Source: Jaltomata sinuosa
Taxonomy: Eukaryota; Streptophyta; Magnoliopsida; Solanales; Solanaceae
DNA length: 64,000 bases
Assembly (NCBI GenBank): GCA_003996215.1
Contig: QJPP01003561.1
Location: forward strand, 124,001-188,000
Direction: 5' to 3'
The notes beneath the pieces were generated by a model. The model did no database searches. It was given only the letters and a program-made list of their open reading frames with translations, and was not told where the DNA came from. Position numbers and translations under genes: made by a program. This document shows, piece after piece, positions 1 to 11,439 of this stretch; position 1 is the stretch's first letter, and every line of letters begins with the position of its first letter.

Positions 1-712
1 ATGTTTGGAAATGAAATGTTGAGGTGCGGTTTTTAGTTATTCTATCGTTCAAGTTTTCCCTCGTGCCTAGAAGCACGATCTCTATGTGTGGCAATCATTT
101 CCCCTTTGATTAGCTGTATTTGGAGCTAGTTTTTGAAGATAAAACTTGGTAGTTCTTGGTGGTTCTTTAATCTATATACTTGGTTTGGTAAGGTAACTAT
201 CCCAGGGCTCTTTTATGATTGTTTTTACGAAGTTCTAGGCATGTTTTGTCAAGTTACGATCCTATGGAAAATCTGCCAATATAAGCTTAATTATAAACTA
301 TTTACAAGTGCGTATAAACTGCGTATATATAGTGTTTGTGAAGCTTAGGATGGAAGGAACAACTTCCATGAAGGAACTATGGGAATTCGGACGTTCATTG
401 GAAAGGTATGTTAAGGCTAAGCGTCGTCCTTGCTTTGAGCACGTCGTCAAATGCAATATTTTACTATTCTATTGCTAGAAAGACCTTCTACAAAAGGCAT
501 TGGGATCTTGGCTGAAGTATTTTCATAATTATGTTATATTGATATTCCACTCGTTTGGTTATATACCATATTCGGCATCTATATGTCATTTTGTCGACTT
601 CCTTGACCTTATATCCATATGTATGAATTCTTATTCTTTTTAAGGGGTTGTGACATAAAAGAGATTAAGAAGGAACATTAAAAAGTTTCAACCAGTCCTC
701 CTTCCTTGCTAA
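1..712 (+). mobile_element. F1 LTR fragment (Ty3/gypsy), truncated both sides
   Basis: This stretch repeats with small differences at about 6648-7365 and 49718-50450, where it is part of a longer LTR-like unit. It starts inside the unit because of the window edge and stops abruptly at 712, where the other two copies continue with different sequence. It has no coding capacity; the 71-codon open frame at 133-348 lies inside the repeat and is not a gene. The assignment to a gypsy LTR rests on the complete left end of the copy at 48926, which begins with TGTAACACCC. Confidence 0.75.
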
Positions 713-1842
713 AGTGCATGCCTAATTCTTAAAGTTACAAATTTAGAAAGAAAAGTATGATTTGAATTATGGCTATGTTAAGTTTTAAACTTATTATATG
801 AGAATTGCATGACATTAGATATGTCCTTGTTCTTTTCGAACAAGTTTTGGACATCAGATATGTCCCTATGTTTTATGAAAAGGGTTGGCATCTAGATATG
901 TGTACCTAAGCTTGAACACTTTTGGCATCGATATGTCACAAGTATATTATGAGCTATATGTATGTTTTGGGAGTAGTATTTAGCATCTAGTGATGAGGTT
1001 TCAATTACCCAAGTACAAAACTACGTTGCCAGCGTAGGTTATGAATTGCCCTATGGGCTTACGAAAGTGGTTCTATATTTGATAGAAGTGTCCCGTGCTT
1101 TAGCGGGCATTAGGGCAGCTTTACCAACTAAGGTTATATAGTTGGATTATGGTGTCACATTCCTTGGAAGGGTTCGGGGCAACTTTGCTAACTAGTGTTA
1201 TATAGTTAGATTTCATGTAGCTCTCATGGTCTATTGTCGGGTATAAGAAACTCCCGTATGAATGTTTATAAATCTTATGCTTTGATATCTCCTACTATAT
1301 TCTTAAACTATGACATTTCTTATGATTTCTGTTATCATGCATGGATTCAGTTTTTACTATGTTCTAAGCACATTTTACTACATTCATGGATATCTCACAT
1401 ACTTGGTACATCCTATAGTACTGACGTATATTTGCGTTGTATCCTCTTGATGATGCAAATTCAGGCTCTTTCCCTCCAGTTTGTGGCTAGACGTTGTCAG
1501 TCCTTCAGACTCCTGTTGGTGAGTCCTCATTACTCGAGGACCATAGCTATGTTAGTTACTTTCATGTTCTTTCTTGGATTTTCTCGAGTTAGTTAGGGTC
1601 TTGTCCCATAAACTCTTATGACAGTTTAAAGGCTTCAGACATAGCTAGACTTGCATTTTGTGTTTGGATTTGATAGTTCTTAGACTTTGTTTTAATTTAG
1701 TCATGGATGTCTGTCTTCACTTAGTATGCTTCCACTATGTTTTCTTATGAATGTCTGAGTATGCTATGACCAAGGGTTAACTTGGAGAACTTGTGGTCCC
1801 AGATCTCGTGTTACGCCTAAGGGGTAGCCTCAGGGCGTGACA
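713..1842 (+). mobile_element. F2 LTR, 3' part only
   Basis: Matches the 3' half of the F2 LTR seen complete at 45937-47905 (equivalent start near 46865) and ends with the same GTGACA terminus. It includes the distinctive stretch with repeated short phrases about 'taggttaagagggtc' and 'gaggactag' of that LTR. The 5' part of the LTR, the primer site and any internal region are missing, so it is a truncated solo LTR. It abuts F1 at 712/713 without any recognisable target duplication. Confidence 0.8.
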
Positions 1843-2161
1843 TGGGTGATTCCATATTTTGGAAATCTTCATCATCATCCCCAAAGTGAATTTGCTTTGC
1901 CTCAATGTTCGAGACATGTTCATTTGTTAACCTTGGAGGATTTTCTTTATCAATTTGACCAAGAGGAGTAGACAAATCCACCATGGATTGCTTGGCACGA
2001 TTTCTCTCCTCTTCTTCCTTAGCTCTCGTGTCCACAAAGCCTTGCTTTATGGACTTCACACCCTCCTCTAAGATATCTTGCATGGCCAAGAGAGTTTGGA
2101 CCTTGGCATATATACCTTTCGGGTAGGCATTGCATTCCTTGCTTGCTAAGTCATGATTCAT
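1817..2161 (-). pseudogene. Athila/Tat-like element ORF fragment, charged region
   Basis: Minus-strand open frame of 114 residues lying downstream of the Cys-rich ORF in the same Ath remnant. It is hydrophilic, rich in Lys/Glu, with a probable helical middle part, like the poorly conserved N-terminal parts of Solanaceae Athila-type gag-leader ORFs. No catalytic motif is visible. Its last ~9 codons run across the F2 LTR boundary at 1842/1843, so the true ORF is truncated there. I infer a retroelement origin mainly from context (primer site and LTR just to its right). Confidence 0.45.
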
Positions 2162-2448
2162 GTTAAGATCACAAGCACCACTAGCAATATCAAGGGGGGA
2201 TGAGGACAGTCATTAGGGCAATCACTCCAATGTCCATCACGACCACCACACACATAGCAAGTAAGCTCATCTAAGGAGCGAGAAGGTGAATACCTCCCTC
2301 TTTTAGGACAAATTTTATACCTTTGCCCAAGGTGAGGTCCTCCACAATAATAACAATAGTCGTTAAAATAAAGGTTGCAACCACAAAAACTTCTAACATT
2401 TCGAGATGCCATAGAATCAATTGACAAAATAAAACTAACTAAAACCAA
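2158..2448 (-). pseudogene. Cys-rich leader ORF of Athila/Tat-like element
   Basis: A 96-residue minus-strand frame; the likely start is the internal Met at residue 13 (MASRN...), 70 bases after the primer-binding site. It has zinc-knuckle-like clusters: CYYCGGPHLG at residues ~32-41, an RYKICP motif, then CYVCGG followed by HWSDCPNDC around residues 64-80. Such short Cys/His-rich ORFs occur just downstream of the primer site in Solanaceae Athila-type elements; their role is unknown to me, nucleic-acid binding is a reasonable guess. It overlaps the next frame by four bases. Confidence 0.5.
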
Positions 2449-2518
2449 AACAAATATTTACAAATTAGAACTAGAGTAAGTAAAATCAAATTCTAAACTA
2501 ACTCAATATGCCAAATTG

Positions 2519-2537
2519 CTCCCCGGCAACAACACTA
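2519..2537 (-). other. Primer-binding site, tRNA-Asp type, degraded
   Basis: Read on the minus strand the site keeps the GTTGCCGGGGA core of the classical plant tRNA-Asp primer site (TGGCGCCGTTGCCGGGGA), with its first bases altered. It sits seven bases inside the LTR edge at 2545, the same spacing as in the plus-strand Ath copy at 11328. This fixes the orientation of the remnant: LTR to the right, coding region to the left. Confidence 0.75.
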
Positions 2538-2544
2538 TTTTTTA

Positions 2545-3963
2545 TAACGCTCAAATATATTATCCAATTAGAGGTGATTGTGATCATAAAAGCAAAACAC
2601 ATTTATATTCCCGATGAGAGTCAGGATCGATCCCATATAGAACAATGTAATCGCGATTGAGATAATAAAGAATTAAAGCAACTTAATAAAGTTATAGGAG
2701 CAAAAGAAGTAAAATGATTCGAGGGTTTGTTGTTGAAAACACAAACAAACTTTCAATTTCGAAGTCGACCAATCTTCCCTATGCAAGGATCGCAAGGGAG
2801 ATTTGGGAATGGGTGTTACTTCAAATCCATATGATCCATTACAAGTTTATCAAATACCAAATAGATTAATCATGGTCAAATGAAACAAGCCTTGGAAGCA
2901 TTGATAATTTACCAACGTCTTTCGACCATCGACAAATATACATCAACTAGTTCTCTCGAACCGAGCTAAGCGTTAACAAAGCTCTGCAAACTATGGCAAC
3001 ACAAGATTCACTATCTCTAGCCAATTCTGTAAATGAGGGTTAGAGCCTTTAGTTAGTGCAAATTAAACTTTCCCCATCTCAATTCACTATTTCAAGCCAA
3101 ATTAAGATAAAAGGAGCAATCCTAAAGGGTGATCAATCCCTTTAGAATCAATTCAAGCACAAGATTAATTATAGATTCAAATACCCAATTCATAAACTAG
3201 AAAATATTTAATAAATTGTAAAAGCACAAGACAATAAATCACACCCAAATATTGTTTATATCTAACAAAATATCCAAATCTCATATCAACCAACATACCA
3301 ATGAATTTAGCAATACAAAGCAAGAGTTAAAGAAAGGAACTAAAGATTTTACAATAAAAGCTTCAAATCTTCACTCCAATAGTTTTGGAGGATGAACTTG
3401 CTCCCCAAGCTAGCCCTAAGTTGTTCACTCTAAGACTAAGGATGAATTTGTTGAAGAACAATTGTGAGTAATCAAGAATATCTCTCAAAAATGGCTGGGA
3501 AGTGTTTTATGTGGATTGGGGTTTCCAAAGATGTGATTTTCCAATTCTGTCCTGCAGTTGCTGACTTCTTCATCATGGGCGCATGAGTGTGCCTCGCGAT
3601 CGCGAGGGTCTGTGAATTCCTTCCACACGGTCATGTGACTTCACCCTCGCAGTTGCGTGGCTTTGCTTTCCTGTTCAACGCGGTCGCATGACCTTTTCTC
3701 TTGGTTGCATGGCATTGACTTCCTGTGCATCACTATTGCATACCTTGTAGCTTGCGGTCACGATGAGCAACTTGTTTCCAGTGATCAACAACTTCTTTTT
3801 GCTCCGTTTTGACTTGTTTTCACCCATATCCTTCCCGAACACTTGTAAAATACAGAAACCTGTAAAATAGAAGTAATCTGTTTCAATTGCACTATTTTCC
3901 ACTTTATACTAGCACAAGCATAAGATTAAAAGCTAAATAAGTAGGTAGAATACAACCTTATCA
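2545..3963 (-). mobile_element. Athila/Tat-like LTR (5' LTR of a minus-strand remnant)
   Basis: About 1.4 kb, bounded on the right by TGATAAGG (read on the minus strand) at 3963 and on the left by the primer site. The interior matches 48528-48925 in the stretch around 2620-3020 and contains the runs of 'cgcgatcgcgagg'-like sequence typical of this LTR type (about 3590-3730). The 75-codon frame at 3675-3902 is inside this LTR and is not a gene. Only the leader ORFs remain to its left before the F2 fragment cuts the element at 1842. Confidence 0.75.
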
Positions 3964-5941
3964 CCAGCCGAGTCTAGTATAATCTTAAAATCAGTAGTAA
4001 AATCATGTCTAGCTCTCCGGCCCAGCCGAGTCTAGAATTAATGTGAAAATCATCATTTATTCATTTTTATCTAAAGAAAAATCATAAAACCAATTTTAAA
4101 TCCATTTATAACTGAAAATGGGCCCTAGGGGCCATACAACATTTAGAAAACTGGTGATAGTTAGGCCTGCAGCCATGTAGTAGTAAACCAATGTAAGAAA
4201 GCTCTTTTAAATATAATGAAGATATGATCAAATACAACCAACAACTCAATAGCTCATAATCAACCTACCGGCTCTGCACATGCTCTATTCATTCTACAAC
4301 ATAGATAACCAGTTCATAATTGCGAGTTAATGTGCAGGACTCACGGAAATTTCCCAAATATCTCACCATCTATGGTCAAAAGGCATATACAAAGGCCACA
4401 CGGGGCTGCAAGGGTAATACGACAAAACTAGCTCAAATACTAAAGCAAATGAAGTAAGAGCGGACAGAAAAGAAGTGGACAAGCTCTAGTGTGCCAACCT
4501 AGTAAGCCCAACCCAAGAATTCTAAATAATACAATGATATTCTATATAAGCACAGTCTAAGGTAGGTAAGCCATAACCTACCTGACGTCCGATGAATATA
4601 TGCTGGAAAGTCATCTCCCAAGCCTGAACTGCTTTGAGAAGCCTCGAATCACAACAAAACCATCAAAAACATAGTCTACTTGTCAATACTAAGCTAACAA
4701 TACCCATAATAATAATTATTTTGATGGGTCAAAATCCAAGTCAAAAGCGGGACCGTGGACCCCTCAACCCGTAATGAAAAATAAAAGTTATCATAATATT
4801 CTCGACGCAAATAGTAACACATGCTCAAAAGATGAGCATCATTCGGGTAAGGGAAAGGGACCAAAACAACCCTTAACCTCAAGAACAAACTCAAGATCAA
4901 TTGAAGAAATTACGGTAATAAAGAGAAGAAAACTTACAATTGACGATAAGAAATCGATTACGGGTACAAAAAAACTATCCCAGCGCAAAAGAAGCTCTCA
5001 CACAACAATTAAGCTCAAAGCTCTAGAGAGAAAAATGATAGAGAGTTAAGAACAAATTAGAGAAGGTCCTTTTTAAAACGCTCAGCGCTAGGTGCAGTCG
5101 CGGTCTAAAGGGCCGTAAAGGTGACACCACCGTGCAGGGTGAGGGAGCAAGGCGTTCCCATATTGAAGCCACTAGACACCACATACACTTCACCTAAGGC
5201 ACAGATTCAGCTACATAGGTGCGACAAAGGCACCACCGCTATGCCAGTACCAGAAATAGCATCTGTCAGCTGCAACACAACATAAAACCACTCTGATCGC
5301 ATCTTTGAGGATCATTCCATGCCTCTAGGACACAAACCAAAAGTGCTACACAATCAAGAATGGAAATATGGACTCAACAGAAATGACAAAAATCTCAAAG
5401 AAGGTCAGTTTAATGAAAAGTGTGCCCCACGCCCAAAAATAACCCTTTAACCAAAACGAAACCTAATATCCTAAAATGAGTCCGGAAGCCTCGATACCTG
5501 AACAAAAGTCCCTTTAGGTGAAATTCAACATTTCGAAGCTAACAACGCTGACAGAATTCCCATCTGAGGTATTCTTCTCTGAATGCTAACCAAAGTCAAA
5601 CTTCCAAGTTCATCTAGCCTAAAATCTCATAAAGTGAGATAAGACTAAACTAAAAGCTCCCAGGCCCCGACTAAAGGTCCAACTAGAAAGAAATCCATGC
5701 TTCGGAGCTAAGGGATCTGTTGGAATTTAAATCTAGACATACTTTCTAAGAATATTAACTAAAGTCATCAATTTCCTAAGTTAAAGCTCTGAAATAGGGA
5801 AATGGCCTTAACGACCTAACAAATAGCCCGAACACTGAACCACCAGTCCCAGCAAGTCATAAATGACTTGAGGCTGCCACAAGTAAGATCTAACAATGAA
5901 AAGAAGGCCAAAATGTAAACATTATCGGAATGGTCATTACA
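3964..5941 (-). mobile_element. F3 LTR (Ty3/gypsy), minus orientation
   Basis: Minus-strand copy of the family found in plus orientation at 60893-63619. Read on the minus strand it starts TGTAATGACC at 5941, a frequent gypsy LTR start, and proceeds through shared blocks such as 'gacttgctgggactgg' (5880-5865) and 'ttctatgttgtagaatg' near 4300. It is cut at 3964 by the Athila-like LTR. Small frames at 4694-4900 and 4774-5049 lie within it and overlap in antisense, so I do not treat them as genes. A 'ttttaaaaagg' element near 5075 is a possible TATA box. Confidence 0.75.
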
Positions 5942-7880
5942 GTGATACGAAAATATTTGATTTAAATTGAAATTTGGTAATAGAATATATTTCTATTACC
6001 TTCCTAAAATATTTTCAATATTTATGAAAAACTCTTTGGTTATGATATATCTGTGTATTTATATATTTTATAAGACTATTACAATTTATTAATATTTTAA
6101 CGAAGATAGTAAGTCTAGTTTTATGGAGAAATTATTATTATATGAGTAGGCATTATTCAAAATATATATTCAAAAAAATTATGTGTATTTTTATATGAAC
6201 ATATGCAATACCCGAGTGTATACATAATGGGAGGTAAATACTTGGTGCAGTTGGCGCCACCACCCACATGGAAGGGGTGGAGATATACATCAAAATAATT
6301 CAATTCCATGTGCCACTAATCATTTTCATGTTTTTCCCAAAATAAATTAGTGATTTATTGTTATGGTGCCTTCCATCCTTTTAGCGTATGTTCCCTCCAT
6401 ATATATACTTGTAGACTTCAGCAATCCTTATCAGTTTTACTTTCATTATACATAGACCATGTACAGAATCTTCATCAACCAATACATTACTTTGGAGTTC
6501 ATATCTTGATCTTTGCAATTCATATCTTTATCTTTATTTTAGATTTGCAGCGTACTCTCTCTCTTTTTTAGTACTGCCATTGGAAATAAAATTTCATCAA
6601 AATCATAACATTTGATCTAGGAGAAATGGGTAGATGTAGTTCATGGTATGTTTGGAAATGAAATGTTAAGGTGCGGTTTTTAGTTATTCTATCGTTTAAG
6701 TTTTCCCTCGTGCCTAGAAGCATGATCTCTATGTGTGGCAATCATTTTTCCCTTTGATTAGTTGTATTTGGAGCTAGTTTTTGAAGATAAAACTTGGTAG
6801 TTCTTGGTGGTTCTTTAATCTATATACTTGGTTTGGTAAAGTAACCATCTCAGGGCTTTTTTATGATTGTTTTTACGAAGTTCTAGGCATGTTTTGTCAA
6901 GTTATGATCCTATGAAAAATCTGCCAATATAAGCTTAATTATAAACTATTTACAAGTGCGTATAAGCTGCGTATATATAGTGCTTGTGAAGCTTAGGATG
7001 TAAGGAACTACTTCCATGAAGGAACTACGGGCGTTCAGACGTTCATTGGAAAGGTATGTTAAGGCTAAGTGTCGTCCTTCCTTTGAGCACATCGTGAAAT
7101 GCAATATTTTACTATTCTATTGCTAGAAAGACCTTCTACAAAAGGCATTGGGATCTCGGCTAAAGTATTTTCATAATTCTGTTATATTGATATTCCACTC
7201 GCTTGGTTATATAGCATATTCGGCATCTATATGTCATTTTGTCGACTTCCTTGACCCTATATCCATATGTATGAATTCTTATTCTTTTTAAGGTGTTGTG
7301 ACATAAAAGAGATTGAGAAGGAATATTAAAAAGTTTCAACCAATCCTCCTTCCTTGCTAAAGTGTTTTTCTAAAAAGTTTAAAAAAATACATCAGTTTTC
7401 AAAACTCTCAAATGTAGCTCGTATGTTTAAACTACTAACGGACATGGTTTTTTTCAAATACTTTCTTTTACAAACTATTAGGGAAACGTATGTAGAAACT
7501 AAGTGAAATAACTTAAGATTTTTATGAACATCCACATGTTTAAGTTACCTTTCTAACATCGAGTTAAGTGTCCAAGTTCATTCTAAAAGCATATGAGGTT
7601 CTACGACGCATTTACATGTTATACGAAAGTGGTTACGAGATTATAAGAATAAGAGTACCAATAGGCCAGGTTTGGCAAAATGATTATGGTGACATATATG
7701 CATCATAAATCCATGACATGACATGCTATGAATTTCACTCTGAGATATAATTGGGAGGTATGAGGCCTATTGCCTATATTTATACGTATGAGACACAGAT
7801 GGCCACAAGTTGGTAATTATGATGTCAGTTAGCTACTCGAAGTCACCACCATTGCTAGCATTTGGTTGGACATGGTATGC

Positions 7881-7914
<34 letters not shown>

Positions 7915-8150
7915 GTATTCACGAAATACGATTATACAAGCATATCATGCATGTTTAGTTAATCTGAGGTAGATATAGGCCATGGAGGCTATCAAAGTTT
8001 CAGTTTCAAGTGGTATCTCTACTACCTTTTTTACATCAGTTATTCATGATTCTACTTTCCCCCTAACATACTAGTACATTTTTATACGCATTGACGTCCC
8101 CCCTTACATACTGGTACATTATTATTCAGACTAGATGTTGCATTTATGGA
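5942..8150 (+). mobile_element. F1 LTR fragment, second copy
   Basis: Matches 49010-51200 nearly throughout. The first ~85 bases of the F1 unit are missing because F3 abuts it at 5941. It carries the 'cttacatactggtacatt' block near 8110, a phrase common near the 3' part of chromovirus LTRs. The right edge is approximate: the transition to Athila-like LTR lies between about 8130 and 8250. The frame at 6350-6571 has a sister at 49420-49641 and both are LTR sequence, not genes. Confidence 0.75.
7884..7911. repeat. (TA)n microsatellite in F1
   Basis: A near-perfect run of about 14 TA units. The equivalent place in the sister copy (about 50960-50990) has only an interrupted, shorter TA/TG tract, so the run expanded after the copies separated. 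Confidence 0.95.
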
Positions 8151-9959
8151 GATTAACTTGATTATTGACTTCTACTTTTGTAGACTTTGGCTTCTTTTGC
8201 AATATCTGAGGCTAGGTTCTCCCTTTTTCTACGTTTTTGTTCCTTTAGTCGCGAAGTCCATTATGCCTAAATCAACCTAAAATAATAGCAATTCATACAA
8301 TAAACATCCTCATATTATAAATAGAAAACACAATAACGTAAGAAAGAAGACCTAAATAAGTGGTAAATTCACCACTTACCAATACCCCCAACTTAAAGCT
8401 TTTGCTTGTCCTCAAGAAATTTAAAATCAAATTCCAAAGAGACTATCCTTTCAAGCACAAGAATCATCACAATCATTTTCACATTACATTTTCCAATTAA
8501 GCACATGGAGTATGACTTTAGTTGGTACTAATGATTAGTCGATCACATGTGAACTTTATCCATATGATCCCCTTAATTCAAAACACACTTTCAAGAATGC
8601 AACAGAGTTACAAGAATAATCAAGTGACAACAACGAATCCTCAAGAAGTGACTCAAAACTATGAGTTTACCACATGCTCAACTGACTCATTTTGGAATTT
8701 ATCAATATCACCACCTATTCTAATTCACATGCCCTCAAAAGAAAGAAAGTCCAAAAACAACTCTATTCACAAAGATAACACTAGGTAAAAATGCACAACA
8801 CTCACACTCAACAATAAATTTCAATACCAACAAGTATCAAACCATAAGGTTGCCCTTATTTTCATTTGCAACTAACTCAAAAGCAATCGATCACAGATCT
8901 CAAAGGAATTTGTTAAGTTTGTAATATAGGCTTAGGGAAGGATAGGATAGGCATTTGGAATCAAAGTGACTACATCCTCATTGAACACTACACAACATTT
9001 TAAATTCACAACCATAGCCATTTTCCTTTCTCTTTCCATAAAACACTAAGCACCTATTCAATTATTTTACTAGATGCCCCACTTTTTAATATTCTATTCA
9101 CCATGGAGGATTTCTTTCCTTTTCTTTCTTTTCTCTTTCTTTCTCATTTTGCTTCTTTATTCAAGTTATTTTTTTCTTTGTCATGCTCATTTAGTGCTTA
9201 CTACAAACCAAAATGTATTAATAATCTCCTCCGAGGTGTTTCTCCATCACCCTCAACTTAGGATTTTCGCATCAATTTTATATATTTAGAATTCAAGGAT
9301 GGAAGGTTCAAAAGAGAGATTCATTTTTAAAAAGGATTAAGGCTTGTAATGAGGTTGCCAAAGAAAAGGTTTCAAGCTGAAATGGGGTTAACTAGTGATA
9401 CATTTGTGCAATGATAAGCTTTTAAGGCTAGGTGGACTTCCAAAAATCACAAAGAAGGCCTAAGATCATTTCTCCAACCATCACAATTAAGACTAGCATT
9501 GAGAGACTAACCGGGCAAGTTCTAGAAGACACAAGCAAGCACAAGAATTATTCAAGAAACACTCCCTACACATGGCAAGCAAACTATTCAAGATAAATAA
9601 ATTTCATTTCCTACATGAGAACAAATAGAAGAAAATTTCATAATTCAAAGTATCACCACTAATGAGTCGAGTCACAAAAAGATTAAAAGAGTTGTCACTA
9701 CATCATTCTTTACTATGCAACTTGCACAAAAATCTTCAGAAGGGTATACTCAATTCAACTCAATTCAATTCATACTTCACATGTGTGACTAACTCTATCA
9801 GTACCAAATAAATCAACATCCCATTTTATCTTAAACGATGATGATTTGACCTTAATAATGATGTCACCAATCTACCATAGGTCCAAATCATACATCTAAA
9901 TCTACATGGCTACTAAGACATCACCAACACATACAATCCCTAAACTGCACCTCCTAAGT
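8150..9959 (-). mobile_element. Athila/Tat-like 3' LTR edge and 3' non-coding region, minus
   Basis: The minus-strand LTR starts TGGTAAGTGG at 8381; immediately beyond it lies a polypurine tract (read on minus: TTGGGGGTAT, 8391-8382) and the 'tgaggacaagcaaaagc' block that precedes the 3' LTR in these elements. From 8392 to 9959 is the long 3' untranslated region; it shares diverged blocks with the plus-strand 3' region at 37540-39399. Duplicate sequence is found at ~51200-51638 and 60081-60892. Frames at 8522-8788 and 9074-9289 (a hydrophobic Phe/Leu-rich stretch) are inside this region and have no homologous protein that I recognise. Confidence 0.7.
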
Positions 9960-11320
9960 TGGTAATCTATCAACTTATTGAGCCTGTATTTATGAATTAT
10001 TGCCATATTTTGATGAGAATTTGAGGTACTTATTGTCTTTATTGATGTAAAATGCAGGTACTCTTGGTCAAGTTAAGAAAGCAAAGAAATTAAGCTCAAA
10101 GAGCTTAAAAACAAGTTAAAGTATGAAAGTAATAAAAAACGGGAACAAATTTTGAAGAGGTGTGACTGACATGCAAGTTGCTCATTACAACATGCAATTA
10201 CACTCCCCTCACACCTCATATTGTATAAGTCGCAGGAATTCAATGTCTGAAGAAGAAGACACCTACGATTTGCAAACATCAAGGTTTGATTGCAGGTGAC
10301 ATCGCACACCTATCGCACATGGACCGACATACATTTTTGTCCGATTACATGTTCTAAAACCCTTTTTGGGGTGTGTACTTGAGATACAATTCAGATTTTA
10401 CTTTCCCTAAGAAAGAAAATTGAGAGTATACTTTCTCTTTTATTCTTCCTCATTGAAAAACACCATTTGTAAAGAATTTGAGCTTGGAATTGGAATTTAG
10501 CTTATAATATGAATGAAATTTTTGAAAACCCAGTTAGTATATTCTCTTTTTCCCTTAATATGAGTAGTTAAATCCTATTCTAGGGGTATGTATATGATGG
10601 GTGTTTGAATTTGGGTATGGGTATTAATTAAATATGCTTATAATTAATTATTTAGTATGGGTCTATTAAATTCTTCATGATTTAATTTTAAAATTGATGA
10701 TTACAAACATTGATTGAGTTTACTATTTTTGTACTTGCCCAAAAGAGGAGTTCATAAATTGGGTAAGAATTCAAAGTGGGAATTTGGGAATTCGTCCATA
10801 GATTAAGGCTATAAATAGCTTGATCGAAGGAAATTCCCATCTAAGAATAAATGCTAGAAATAGTTGATTCACCCAAGTATTATTTGGTTGATTTAAGGCA
10901 AAGCTATGGTTCTTGAACAAAGACCATGATACATGTATTTGGAGTATCGAAAAACTACTAAATATAGCTCGAACCAAGATACCCATACTTTTGATCGAAA
11001 GTTCACACGATTAATCAATTCCCTAGCCCATTATAGAACCCTATGGCAAGCATACCCCTAGTCTTTGCTGTCTTGATCATCAAACTATGTTTACATTGCT
11101 CTCGTATTGAAATTGTGATTCGTTAATTCCCAAACCTTTTCCCTCAATTTTTACTTCTTCTTGTTTGAACACTTACTCGGTCTAGTGATTGGTATTCAAA
11201 AATTTATTGGCGATTCATCATCCCATTCTCCATGGATATGACCCCGACATATGTTGGGTTATTTATTGTTTTGCATGATGATTGTTACCACTTCCTTTGG
11301 GAGAGTGTTTTTAAATATCA
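9960..11320 (+). mobile_element. Athila/Tat-like 5' LTR, plus orientation
   Basis: Starts TGGTAATC at 9960 and ends ...ATATCA at 11320, seven bases before the primer site. The first 120 bases resemble, on the opposite strand, the LTR end at 40005-39880. The interior carries the characteristic stretch about tRNA-like 'gcatgtcgcac' repeats (10280-10340). A GCTATAAATAGC motif at 10808-10819 is a good TATA-box candidate. The open frames at 10073-10309, 10771-10986 and 11358-11720 begin in or near the LTR; only the last runs into gag. Confidence 0.75.
10808..10819 (+). promoter_or_regulatory. Candidate TATA box in Athila-like LTR
   Basis: GCTATAAATAGC, a palindromic TATA motif about 510 bases before the LTR end, which would leave an R-U5 leader of roughly 480 bases. 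This is inferred from motif only. Confidence 0.45.
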
Positions 11321-11327
11321 TAAAAAA

Positions 11328-11346
11328 TGGCATTATTGCTAAGGAA
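11328..11346 (+). other. Primer-binding site, tRNA-Asp type, degraded
   Basis: TGGCATTATTGCTAAGGAA against the consensus TGGCGCCGTTGCCGGGGA. Most differences are C-to-T or G-to-A changes, including both CpG sites, as expected for a long-methylated copy. Confidence 0.75.
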
Positions 11347-11439
11347 TAATTTTTGATTTGCCATTTTATTGTCGTTTAATTCACTTTTGTTTAGTGTTCG
11401 TTCTCTTTTACTTCTTTGTTGTTTTTATTATTTTGAACA

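Noticed and set aside
1234..1596. 120-codon frame near the window start as a gene
   Set aside because: It lies inside the F2 LTR fragment and related LTR copies at 42900-43200 and 47300-47600 do not keep the frame.
2158..2448. Cys-rich ORF as a defensin or toxin-like peptide
   Set aside because: The spacing is of CCHC/CX2C nucleic-acid-binding type and it lies directly after a retrotransposon primer site.
9074..9289. Hydrophobic Phe/Leu-rich frame as a membrane peptide
   Set aside because: It arises from a T/C-rich tract of the Athila 3' region; the duplicate at 60465-60707 uses a different register.
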